Origin: Muribaculaceae bacterium | GTDB taxonomy: Bacteria > Bacteroidota > Bacteroidia > Bacteroidales > Muribaculaceae | Direction of reading: 5' to 3' | Length of the DNA: 20,578 nucleotides | NCBI GenBank assembly: GCA_017545095.1 | Contig: JAFYCU010000290.1 | Coordinates: 1 to 20,578, forward strand | Shown here: in pieces, positions 14,364 to 20,578 of the stretch | Layout of the letters: each line of letters begins with the position of its first letter | How positions within the stretch are numbered: the stretch's first letter is position 1 | Notes under the pieces: generated by a model | Told to the model about the DNA's origin: nothing | The model's database searches: none | What the model saw: only the letters and a program-made list of their open reading frames with translations | Translations under genes and position numbers: made by a program

Positions 14364-17300
14364 TTACTGCGTAAGAATGTTGTTAATCACCAGGTTCAGG
14401 TCGTCCACATCGGTCTTGCCGTCACCGTTCACGTCGGTGCGCGGGTTGTCCTTGAAGTCGAGAATCACGTTGATGATTTCGTTCACGTCGTCGATATCGA
14501 CGCGACCGTCGCCGTTCACATCGAGTCCCGTGCTGAAGTGCAGGAACTCGAAGTTGTCGTAGAAGGCACCGAGGCAGTCGCTCGAATAAGCGCGCAGGGC
14601 CACATAGATGCGTTGACCGGCATACTGGCTCAGGTCATAGCTCAGGTGCGGCCAAGCCACGTCGTCGAACAGGTCGGCGGTGTAGTCGTAGCCCACCTGG
14701 GTGAAGCTGCTGCGGTCGGTGGCACTGCTGGTGCTCACGAGCACCTGCAGGGTGGGACCACCGGCGGGCAGAATGCTGTTGATGCTCTCCCAGTTGCGCA
14801 TGTCGAAGTCGAACTTCGACTGCTCGGTGGCGGTCATCGGAGCCGACACAATCCAGTCGTCAAAGGCTCCATCGTTGTTGCAGCGCGTCATCAGCGACTG
14901 GTGGCCGTGAGGCTCCTTGAGCGAGTTGTAGCACTGCGAGTCGTTGAGGACGAAGAACGACAGCGGGGCACCATTGTTGGGGAAGTCCCAGAAGGTGAGC
15001 CGCGAGGTGGACTGGCCGTCGACATCCATCACGGTGAAGCCCTCGGGACCCACACCGGTGGCATCGTGTTCGAAGCCATAGAAGCGGATGTCGCTTGCCA
15101 GGGCCACGGCCGTCACGTCAAACTCGGCCTGCGTGCCATCGCTCAGCGTGAGCACCATGGCATCGTCGAGGCGCACCGAGTCCTGACCGGCGGCCAGCTT
15201 GCCAGCGTTGAAGGTGACGGTGAACAGCTTGCTCTCGCTGGCACCAATCACGTCGCCAGCCTTGAGCGTGGTGGTGAAGCTCGGGTCGATGAACTTCACG
15301 CTCTCGATGGTCACGGCCTCGCTGCCCAGGTTGGTCACAGCCATCTCGGGCGAGGTCTCGCGCTCGCCGTAGTTCACCTTGTAGGCATCCCACATGTCGT
15401 TGCTGAACGACAGCTGGGCACCCTGCAAGTCAATCTTCACATTGTCGAGCGCAGCACCACGCGAGCGGTTGTAGTTGTGCGAGATGTAGCGCCAACGGAA
15501 GGCCACGTTCTTGCCGGCATAGGGAGCCAGGTCAACAGTCTCATACACCCAATAGCGGATGGGGTCGCCGTCGGCATCCACACCCTCGCTATTATCGCTG
15601 ATGAGCTTGAGCTGCTGCCACTCGCCGCCTTCGACCTGGATGTCCATCATCACGGCGTCGATGCCGTCGTCGGCAGTGCTGTGGTTCAGGCGCACCTGGG
15701 TGTTGTCCTTGGTCAGGCTCACGGGGCGCTCGTTGCCCCACCAGAAGCTCAGCTGCATAGCACCGTCGGCGGGCAGTTGCACGTCGGGCGTGGTGAGCAC
15801 AGCCTCCACTTCGGTCTCGTTGCTATAAGCCATGGCGCTGTACTTGCCGTCGAAGGGATAGTAGTCGCTGGCACTCCACTTGGTGTATTTGCCGCCCTGA
15901 GCCAGCCAGCCCAGCGGAGCAAATGTGCCGCTCTCGAAGCCTTCGCTCCAGGGGAAGTCAGCAATCGACTGGTCGGGTTGCGTGGTGAACACCCACACCG
16001 GGGTCTCGGTGTTCTCGCCCACACTGTTGTAGGGCACCACGGTCCAGGCATAGGTGGTGGAGTAGTCGAGGCGGGGCACCGTGTAGGTGGTGGCACCTTG
16101 CACATCCAGGCCGTTGATCACATCCCACTGCTGGTTGCCAGCGGTGGCCTTGCCCACATACACCTTGTAGCCCTCGGCAAACTGTGCCTCGCGCCAGCTC
16201 AGCACCACGTTCTTGGGATATACGTTGACGGCGCTGTCGGCCGGAGCGGTGAGCTCGGCAGCCAGCGGAGCACCGTCCACACCGTAAACGCCCGGGAGCA
16301 GCACGCGGTCGATGAAGAAGTTGCTGCCATCGTCCATGCCATACTCGCTGTCGTAGTAGCACTCGGTGTTGACAAAGCGCAGACGCACGTCGTCGCTGCG
16401 GTAGGCACTCAGGTCGATGCTCACGTTGATGAGCGTGTCCTGCTTGGTGTAGTCGGCGGTCCACACGGTGGTGAACTCGTCGCTGCCATCGGTGGCCACC
16501 TGCACGAGCAGGTCGTTCGACGGGTACTCATAGTCCTCGCCGATGAACTGTGCGTAGTAGGTGAACATGAATGTGGCGGGCGTCTCTTCGTTCGACAGGT
16601 CGAGGCGCGGGGTCACAATCTGGCTCTCCTCGATGTAGGCAGGGCTGTAGAGGCTCTTGTCGCCCTCGAGGGCATAGCCGGTAACACCCCATTGCGCGAT
16701 GTTGCTGCCCGAGAGCTGCCATCCGGCCGGCGGGAACTGGTCGCCCTCGAAGAGCTCGAGCTGGTAACCGTCGGGCACAGCCTGCTTGGTGGCCGTGACG
16801 TGCAGCGTCACATCGCCGCCGTTGGTCTTCAGCACCAGGTCGGCCTCCACGGGGCTGGTGAGCGTGGAGCGGTAGCAAATCTGGAAACGAGCGGTCTCGT
16901 TCACACCCAGACTCATGCCCACGGTGTCCATCACCAGACCAAAGGCATCGGGACCTTCGAAGCCGGTCACCTTCAAGCCCTTCAGACCCACGTTCTTCAG
17001 TGTCATCACCTCGCTGTAAATCTTTTCACCAATGTAGGTGTCGGGGAAGCGATAGGTGGTCTGGCTCAGCTCGGCGATGGGGCCGGTTTCGGGCTTGTGT
17101 TGCTTGATGCTGATGTTGTCGAGATACAGCACGTTGCCGCTCTGCTTGAGCAGGTCGTAGATGAAGGCAACCTTGATAATCTTGCCCTGCCAGGGCGACA
17201 GGTCGATTTTCGAGGTCTGCACGGCCCAGTTGGCCCACATATAGGTGCCGTAGGGGTCGGCGGGCACACCGCTATCGCGCACCTGCTGCTCGTTGGTGAT

Positions 17301-17747
17301 GTCGAAAATCACGGTGGTGTCGCCCGCGGCAATGTCCACAATAGCCACCTTGAAGGTGTACTGCCCCTGGCTGAGCACGCCATAGGCGGCTGCCTCCCAG
17401 TCGAAGGCCAGCTGATAGGTATTGTCAAGTTCCACGGCAGGCGTGAGCAGCACGTCCTGACGAGGTCCCCAAGCGTCCTTGTTGTTGGGGTCGGCATAGG
17501 TGGGAGCGTCCACCATGGCATACTTGTGGCCGCTCATGGTGGAGCCGTTTGCGCTGTAGTGCACACCCCACCGATAGTTGATGTTGGAGCCGGCATAGTC
17601 GCCTTGGCGTTCCCACCCCGCAGGCAGGGTGGTTGTGGCCTCGGTGCCGGGAACGTCCTCAAAACCCTCGTCGATAAGAGTCTGGGCACACACCGGCAGC
17701 GTGCTTGCTGCTAACAGCGCCAACATGGTTGTTTTGAATTTTCTCAT
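14364..17747 (-). CDS. Giant secreted multi-domain protein with C-terminal dockerin-like pair
   Basis: A 1127-aa protein; the signal peptide MRKFKTTMLALLAAS ends near VCAQ (about residue 22). Three choice-of-anchor J/cleaved-adhesin-like jelly rolls are evident from their openings: IDEGFEDVPG (near 25), LFEGDQFPPAGW (near 330) and PWSEGFESGTFAPLGW (near 600). A fibronectin III-like domain (LSWREAQFAEGYKVYVG, near 515) precedes the third, and ASPM/abnormal-spindle-like Ig segments lie between. The end has two calcium-loop motifs, DVNGDGRVDIDD and DVNGDGKTDVDD, as in dockerin type I. No peptidase or glycosidase domain was recognised. It has its own promoter at 17827-17858 and may be read through into the next giant gene. 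Likely surface adhesin or scaffold-bound binding protein. Confidence 0.87.
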   Translation of the reverse strand: MRKFKTTMLALLAASTLPVCAQTLIDEGFEDVPGTEATTTLPAGWERQGDYAGSNINYRWGVHYSANGSTMSGHKYAMVDAPTYADPNNKDAWGPRQDVLLTPAVELDNTYQLAFDWEAAAYGVLSQGQYTFKVAIVDIAAGDTTVIFDITNEQQVRDSGVPADPYGTYMWANWAVQTSKIDLSPWQGKIIKVAFIYDLLKQSGNVLYLDNISIKQHKPETGPIAELSQTTYRFPDTYIGEKIYSEVMTLKNVGLKGLKVTGFEGPDAFGLVMDTVGMSLGVNETARFQICYRSTLTSPVEADLVLKTNGGDVTLHVTATKQAVPDGYQLELFEGDQFPPAGWQLSGSNIAQWGVTGYALEGDKSLYSPAYIEESQIVTPRLDLSNEETPATFMFTYYAQFIGEDYEYPSNDLLVQVATDGSDEFTTVWTADYTKQDTLINVSIDLSAYRSDDVRLRFVNTECYYDSEYGMDDGSNFFIDRVLLPGVYGVDGAPLAAELTAPADSAVNVYPKNVVLSWREAQFAEGYKVYVGKATAGNQQWDVINGLDVQGATTYTVPRLDYSTTYAWTVVPYNSVGENTETPVWVFTTQPDQSIADFPWSEGFESGTFAPLGWLAQGGKYTKWSASDYYPFDGKYSAMAYSNETEVEAVLTTPDVQLPADGAMQLSFWWGNERPVSLTKDNTQVRLNHSTADDGIDAVMMDIQVEGGEWQQLKLISDNSEGVDADGDPIRYWVYETVDLAPYAGKNVAFRWRYISHNYNRSRGAALDNVKIDLQGAQLSFSNDMWDAYKVNYGERETSPEMAVTNLGSEAVTIESVKFIDPSFTTTLKAGDVIGASESKLFTVTFNAGKLAAGQDSVRLDDAMVLTLSDGTQAEFDVTAVALASDIRFYGFEHDATGVGPEGFTVMDVDGQSTSRLTFWDFPNNGAPLSFFVLNDSQCYNSLKEPHGHQSLMTRCNNDGAFDDWIVSAPMTATEQSKFDFDMRNWESINSILPAGGPTLQVLVSTSSATDRSSFTQVGYDYTADLFDDVAWPHLSYDLSQYAGQRIYVALRAYSSDCLGAFYDNFEFLHFSTGLDVNGDGRVDIDDVNEIINVILDFKDNPRTDVNGDGKTDVDDLNLVINNILTQ

Positions 17748-17826
17748 AGGCGTTGAATTTATTGAAATGAATAAAAAAGAAAGTCAATCAGTAGGCAGGG
17801 CAAAAGACCCTACTAATAATAATCGG

Positions 17827-17858
17827 CAAATTTCGCAATAATTTTCGCAATACACAAA
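17827..17858 (-). promoter_or_regulatory. Promoter for the 1127-aa secreted protein
   Basis: Read leftward: TTTG (17855-17858), 20 nt, GAAATTTG (17827-17834; one mismatch to TAnnTTTG). The spacer contains ATTGCGAAA, which recurs partly over the -7 region, a possible operator. Distance to the start at 17747 is about 80 bp. Positions 17748-18168 hold two divergent promoters and no gene. Confidence 0.55.
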
Positions 17859-18039
17859 CTTTGCCTCAAAAAAAATCTAAACACAGCCCAGCTCATAAAC
17901 ATGCAGGCAAATCATGCCAACAAAAAGATGGGTATTCACTCGTTCCACCAGCATCACCAGCCTCACTGGTTTTGCCAGGCTCAATAGTCCTGCCGGCAAG
18001 CCCTCTTCTTGCACAAATTGTGATAAAAATAATGAAATG

Positions 18040-18071
18040 ATTGTGTGTGTGGCCGAAAATGCTTACCTTTG
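18040..18071 (+). promoter_or_regulatory. Promoter for arcB-arcC
   Basis: ATTG (18040-18043), 20 nt, TACCTTTG (18064-18071), a good Bacteroidetes-type promoter with one mismatch in the -33 box. It places the arcB start (18169) behind a leader of roughly 90 nt ending in an AT-rich tract, typical for translation starts in this phylum. Confidence 0.6.
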
Positions 18072-18168
18072 CCGCTTGAAACCCGCAGGCTGGGCCAGCC
18101 GTTGGCTCTATTTGCGATATCAATCAACCATTAATATTCACCTAAATTTAACAAAAAAATTCACTATT

Positions 18169-19161
18169 ATGCCAAGAAGTTTATCAGGAAGAAGTTTCTT
18201 GAAGTTGCTCGACTTCACCACCGAGGAGATTCAGTATCTGCTTGAGCTTGCCAAGGATTTCAAGCGCATGAAACGTGCCGGTGTGCCTCATAAGTACCTC
18301 ACAGGCAAGAACATCGTGCTCTTGTTCGAGAAAACCTCGACGCGCACACGCTGCTCGTTTGAGGTGGCTGGCAACGACCTGGGAATGGGTGTCACCTATC
18401 TGGACCCGGGCTCGTCGCAGATGGGCAAGAAAGAGTCGCTCGAAGACACCGCCAAGGTGCTCGGACGCATGTTCGACGGCATCGAGTATCGCGGTTTCGC
18501 ACAGCAGGTGGTCGAAGACCTCTCGAAATATGCCGGTGTGCCCGTGTGGAACGGCCTCACCACCGAGTTCCACCCCACACAGATGCTCGCCGATGTGCTC
18601 ACCATCGAGGAGAACTTCGGTCGCTACAAGGGCCTGAAGATGGTGTTCATGGGCGACGCACGCAACAACGTGGCCAACTCGCTCATGGTGGTCTCGGCCA
18701 AGCTGGGTATCAACTTCGTGGCTTGCGGACCTAAGGCCAACATGCCCGACAAGAAGCTCGTTGACGTTTGCAAGAAAATCGCCAAGGAGAATGGGTGCAC
18801 CATCACCCTCACCGACGACGTGAAGAAGGGCACGAAGGGTGCCGATGTCATCTACACCGACATCTGGGTGTCGATGGGCGAGCCCGATGAGATTTGGGCC
18901 GAGCGCATCAAGCTCCTCAGCCCGTTCCAGGTGAACGACGCCGTGATGGCCAACGCCAACCCCGAGGCCATCTTCCTGCACTGCCTGCCCTCGTTCCACG
19001 ACCTGGAGACAACCATCGGCATGGACATCTACAAGAAGTTTGGCATCCCCGAGATGGAGGTCACCGACAAGGTGTTCCGTAGCCCGCAGTCGAAGGTCTT
19101 CGACGAGGCCGAGAACCGCATGCACACCATCAAGGCCGTCATGTACGCAACGCTGAAGTAA
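18169..19161 (+). CDS. arcB: Ornithine carbamoyltransferase (catabolic type)
   Basis: A 330-aa cytosolic enzyme that interconverts ornithine plus carbamoyl phosphate with citrulline plus phosphate. Signature motifs are intact: STRTRCSFE (57-65, carbamoyl phosphate site), HPTQ (135-138), SMGE (235-238, ornithine-binding loop) and HCLP (271-274, catalytic Cys). The length is standard. The start is the ATG giving MPRSLSGRSF; an in-frame extension upstream contains the promoter and is not coding. The next gene is carbamate kinase, pointing to a role in the arginine deiminase pathway, where citrulline is phosphorolysed. The SMG loop distinguishes it from the N-succinylornithine enzyme that Bacteroides uses for synthesis. 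Family certain; catabolic direction inferred from the neighbour. No arginine deiminase gene is in the window. Confidence 0.95.
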   Translation: MPRSLSGRSFLKLLDFTTEEIQYLLELAKDFKRMKRAGVPHKYLTGKNIVLLFEKTSTRTRCSFEVAGNDLGMGVTYLDPGSSQMGKKESLEDTAKVLGRMFDGIEYRGFAQQVVEDLSKYAGVPVWNGLTTEFHPTQMLADVLTIEENFGRYKGLKMVFMGDARNNVANSLMVVSAKLGINFVACGPKANMPDKKLVDVCKKIAKENGCTITLTDDVKKGTKGADVIYTDIWVSMGEPDEIWAERIKLLSPFQVNDAVMANANPEAIFLHCLPSFHDLETTIGMDIYKKFGIPEMEVTDKVFRSPQSKVFDEAENRMHTIKAVMYATLK

Positions 19162-19166
19162 GGATT

Positions 19167-19194
19167 CAAGACCCAAGAACCGAGAAACAAGACC
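19167..19194 (+). repeat. Short heptamer array just after arcB
   Basis: Four 7-nt units of the type CRAGAMM (CAAGACC, CAAGAAC, CGAGAAA, CAAGACC) starting 6 bp after the arcB stop. The same unit family makes up the long array at 20383-20578. Confidence 0.7.
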
Positions 19195-19200
19195 CGAAAG

Positions 19201-19259
19201 GCTTGCGTTGCGCAAGCTGGATAATCGAGTCGCGTAGAGCCGTCACACAAGGCGGCTCT
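19201..19259 (+). terminator. Two hairpins between arcB and arcC
   Basis: GCTTGCG/CGCAAGC (19201-19207, 19211-19217, 3-nt loop) and AGAGCCG/CGGCTCT (19236-19242, 19253-19259). Neither is followed by a T-run, so read-through into arcC is expected; they may set the ratio of the two transcripts. Confidence 0.45.
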
Positions 19260-19299
19260 TGCATCTCGCATCTTGCATCTCGCGTCTTGCATCTCGCAT
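19258..19299 (+). repeat. Six-unit heptamer array before arcC
   Basis: Units alternate CTTGCAT and CTCGCAT (the fourth is CTCGCGT), six in a row, i.e. three copies of a 14-nt dimer. It ends 15 bp before the arcC start. Confidence 0.8.
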
Positions 19300-19314
19300 C
19301 TTAAACGCATCAAT

Positions 19315-20253
19315 ATGAAAAAACGACTTGTGATCGCCCTGGGTGGCAATGCCCTGGGCAACACCCCCGAGCAACAACTGAAATTAGTCCAAAACACCGC
19401 TTCCACCATCGTCGACCTCGTTGAGGAGGGCTACGACGTGGTGATTGGCCACGGCAACGGCCCGCAGGTGGGCATGGTGAACCTGGCCTTTGAATATGCA
19501 GCCAACAACTCCGGCGGCACGCCGGCGATACCGTTCCCCGAGTGCGGCGCCATGACGCAGGGCTACATCGGTTACCACCTGCAGCAGGCCGTGGGCCGCG
19601 AGCTGGCCCGCCGAGGCCTGCACACCCCCTGTGCCGCCGTGGTCACGCAGGTGGTGGTGGACCGCAACGACGCGGCCTTTGAGCACCCCACCAAGCCCGT
19701 GGGCATGTTCTACAGCAAGGAGCAGGCCGACGCCATTGTGGCGCAGACGGGCTACACCTTTGTGGAGGATGCCGGGCGCGGCTACCGGCGTGTGGTGCCC
19801 TCGCCCATGCCCGTCAAGATTGTGGAGTTGCCCGTGGTGGAGCAGCTCATGAATGCCCACAGCGTGGTCATCACCGTGGGTGGTGGTGGCATTCCCGTGG
19901 TGGAGAACGGCCCCGGCGACTATCAGGGCGTGGCGGCGGTGATCGACAAAGACCGCGCCAGTGCCAAGCTCGCCCTCGACCTCAATGCCGACATGCTGGT
20001 GATTCTCACCGCCGTGGACCAGGTGGCCATCAACTTCAACAAGCCCAACCAGCAGGCGCTGAGCCGCATCACTGTGGCCGAGGCACGGCAGTATATCGCC
20101 GAGGGACATTTCGCCCCTGGCAGCATGCTACCCAAGGTGGAGTCGTGCATCAGCTTCGTAGAGTCCACCCAGGGCGGCACTGCCCTCATCACATCGCTTG
20201 AAAAAGCGCGAGAAGCCCTCAAGGGACTCACCGGCACGCTCATCGTGAAGTGA
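19315..20253 (+). CDS. arcC: Carbamate kinase
   Basis: A 312-aa cytosolic enzyme of the amino acid kinase family. It transfers phosphate from carbamoyl phosphate to ADP, giving ATP and carbamate (then ammonia and CO2). Family features are present: N-terminal ALGGNAL, GHGNGPQVG near residue 45-53, the HPTKPVG segment, GGGGIPV in the middle and the DKDRASAKLA stretch (nucleotide-binding lysines). Length is normal. The ATG at 19315 begins MKKRLVIALGGN; an upstream in-frame ATG lies inside the heptamer repeats and is rejected. It follows arcB on the same strand with a 153-bp gap of repeats and hairpins, so co-transcription is likely. Together they use the citrulline produced from arginine to make ATP. 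Confidence 0.96.
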   Translation: MKKRLVIALGGNALGNTPEQQLKLVQNTASTIVDLVEEGYDVVIGHGNGPQVGMVNLAFEYAANNSGGTPAIPFPECGAMTQGYIGYHLQQAVGRELARRGLHTPCAAVVTQVVVDRNDAAFEHPTKPVGMFYSKEQADAIVAQTGYTFVEDAGRGYRRVVPSPMPVKIVELPVVEQLMNAHSVVITVGGGGIPVVENGPGDYQGVAAVIDKDRASAKLALDLNADMLVILTAVDQVAINFNKPNQQALSRITVAEARQYIAEGHFAPGSMLPKVESCISFVESTQGGTALITSLEKAREALKGLTGTLIVK

Positions 20254-20273
20254 ACGCCTGCGCCATGCGGGCC

Positions 20274-20293
20274 GCTCACAGCCGGCTGTGAGC
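20274..20293. repeat. Perfect 20-bp palindrome after arcC
   Basis: GCTCACAGCCGGCTGTGAGC is its own reverse complement with no spacer. It lies 20 bp past the arcC stop and 15 bp before the terminator stem, and may be a protein-binding site or part of the 3'-end structure. Confidence 0.7.
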
Positions 20294-20307
20294 AATCTGA
20301 GACATCC

Positions 20308-20359
20308 GAGCCGGCAGCTCATAAATTATGCGAAATGAGTTGCCGGCTCAGATTTTTTT
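20308..20359 (+). terminator. Rho-independent terminator of the arc operon
   Basis: GAGCCGGCAGCTCAT (20308-20322) pairs with ATGAGTTGCCGGCTC (20335-20349) with one G-U position; a run of seven T follows at 20353-20359. This is the best intrinsic terminator in the window. Confidence 0.88.
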
Positions 20360-20382
20360 GCTAATTTTGCATTCCAAATAAA

Positions 20383-20578
20383 CAAGAACCAAGAACCAAG
20401 AACCAAGAACCGAGAACCAAGAACCAAGAACCGAGAACCGAGAACCGAGAACCGAGAACCGAGAACCAAGAACCGAGAACCGAGAACCAAGAACCGAGAA
20501 CCGAGAACCGAGAACCGAGAGCCGAGAACCGAGAACCGAGAACCGAGAACCGAGAAACGAGAACCGAGAGCCGAGAAC
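20383..20578. repeat. 28-unit heptanucleotide tandem array, cut by the window end
   Basis: Exactly 28 units of CRAGAAC without insertions or deletions. The second base is A in units 1-4, 6, 7, 13 and 16 and G elsewhere, so CAAGAAC units cluster at the left and CGAGAAC at the right. Units 20 and 27 read CGAGAGC and unit 25 CGAGAAA. Seven is not a multiple of three and no gene covers it, so it is a non-coding minisatellite. It continues past 20578. Confidence 0.93.

Noticed and set aside
14334..17714. An 1126-aa open frame on the + strand opposite the giant secreted protein, and a similar 713-aa one at 12140-14281
   Set aside because: They are His/Gly/Val-rich mirror frames with no domain or signal peptide, created by the strong GC bias of the real leftward genes, which have signal peptides and recognisable modules.
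17914..18168. An 85-residue N-terminal extension of arcB
   Set aside because: It would include the promoter at 18040-18071, and OTC proteins begin at the MPRSL-type start; the extension has no family similarity.
18184..19215. A 343-aa leftward frame opposite arcB and a 241-aa one opposite arcC
   Set aside because: Both are antisense shadows of strongly conserved enzymes with no features of their own.

Overview
The window looks like chromosome of a gut-type Bacteroidales, probably near Prevotellaceae or Muribaculaceae. Three things point there. Several genes have upstream promoters of the Bacteroidetes primary sigma type (TTTG, 19-20 nt, TAnnTTTG). Shine-Dalgarno sites are weak or absent. The large secreted proteins carry GLUG, choice-of-anchor J-like, dockerin-like and T9SS-type C-terminal modules typical of that order. 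No tRNA, rRNA, CRISPR array or intact insertion sequence was seen.

Left part (1-6900) is accessory and visibly AT-rich in its right half. Two leftward AAA ATPases of the AAA_14/DUF4143 type (507-1679, 2018-3361) each have their own repeated or palindromic upstream sites. A 151-bp repeat occurs twice, each time a few bases past the stop codon of a leftward gene. Next come a small Cys-rich protein (3852-4043) and a MITE-like stretch. After that is the most interesting locus: a leftward cassette of a 39-aa Cys-containing peptide (6561-6680, unannotated-size), a stable intercistronic hairpin, a radical SAM/SPASM enzyme with a PqqD-like N-terminus (5026-6492), and an overlapping metal-dependent amidohydrolase (4272-5036). 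I read this as a RiPP (ribosomally made, modified peptide) pathway. I do not recognise it as a characterised one.

Middle part (6900-11190) holds two small helix-turn-helix regulators (6948-7172, 10586-10849), a gene-free stretch of about 800 bp full of structured repeats with one near-consensus promoter, and a secreted GLUG/dockerin-like protein (8001-10550). A perfect 33-bp-arm palindrome at 10997-11075 matches a partial copy at the window's left end. The 13-nt loop is in the opposite orientation in the two copies.

Right part is GC-rich. Two giant leftward secreted proteins (14364-17747, 11189-14275) made of beta-sandwich modules look like surface adhesins or binding proteins; one ends in a dockerin-like pair, the other in a T9SS-like sorting tail. 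Divergent from them is arcB-arcC (ornithine carbamoyltransferase 18169-19161, carbamate kinase 19315-20253), the ATP-yielding half of the arginine deiminase pathway. Three heptanucleotide tandem arrays surround arcC; the last has 28 units and runs off the window end.
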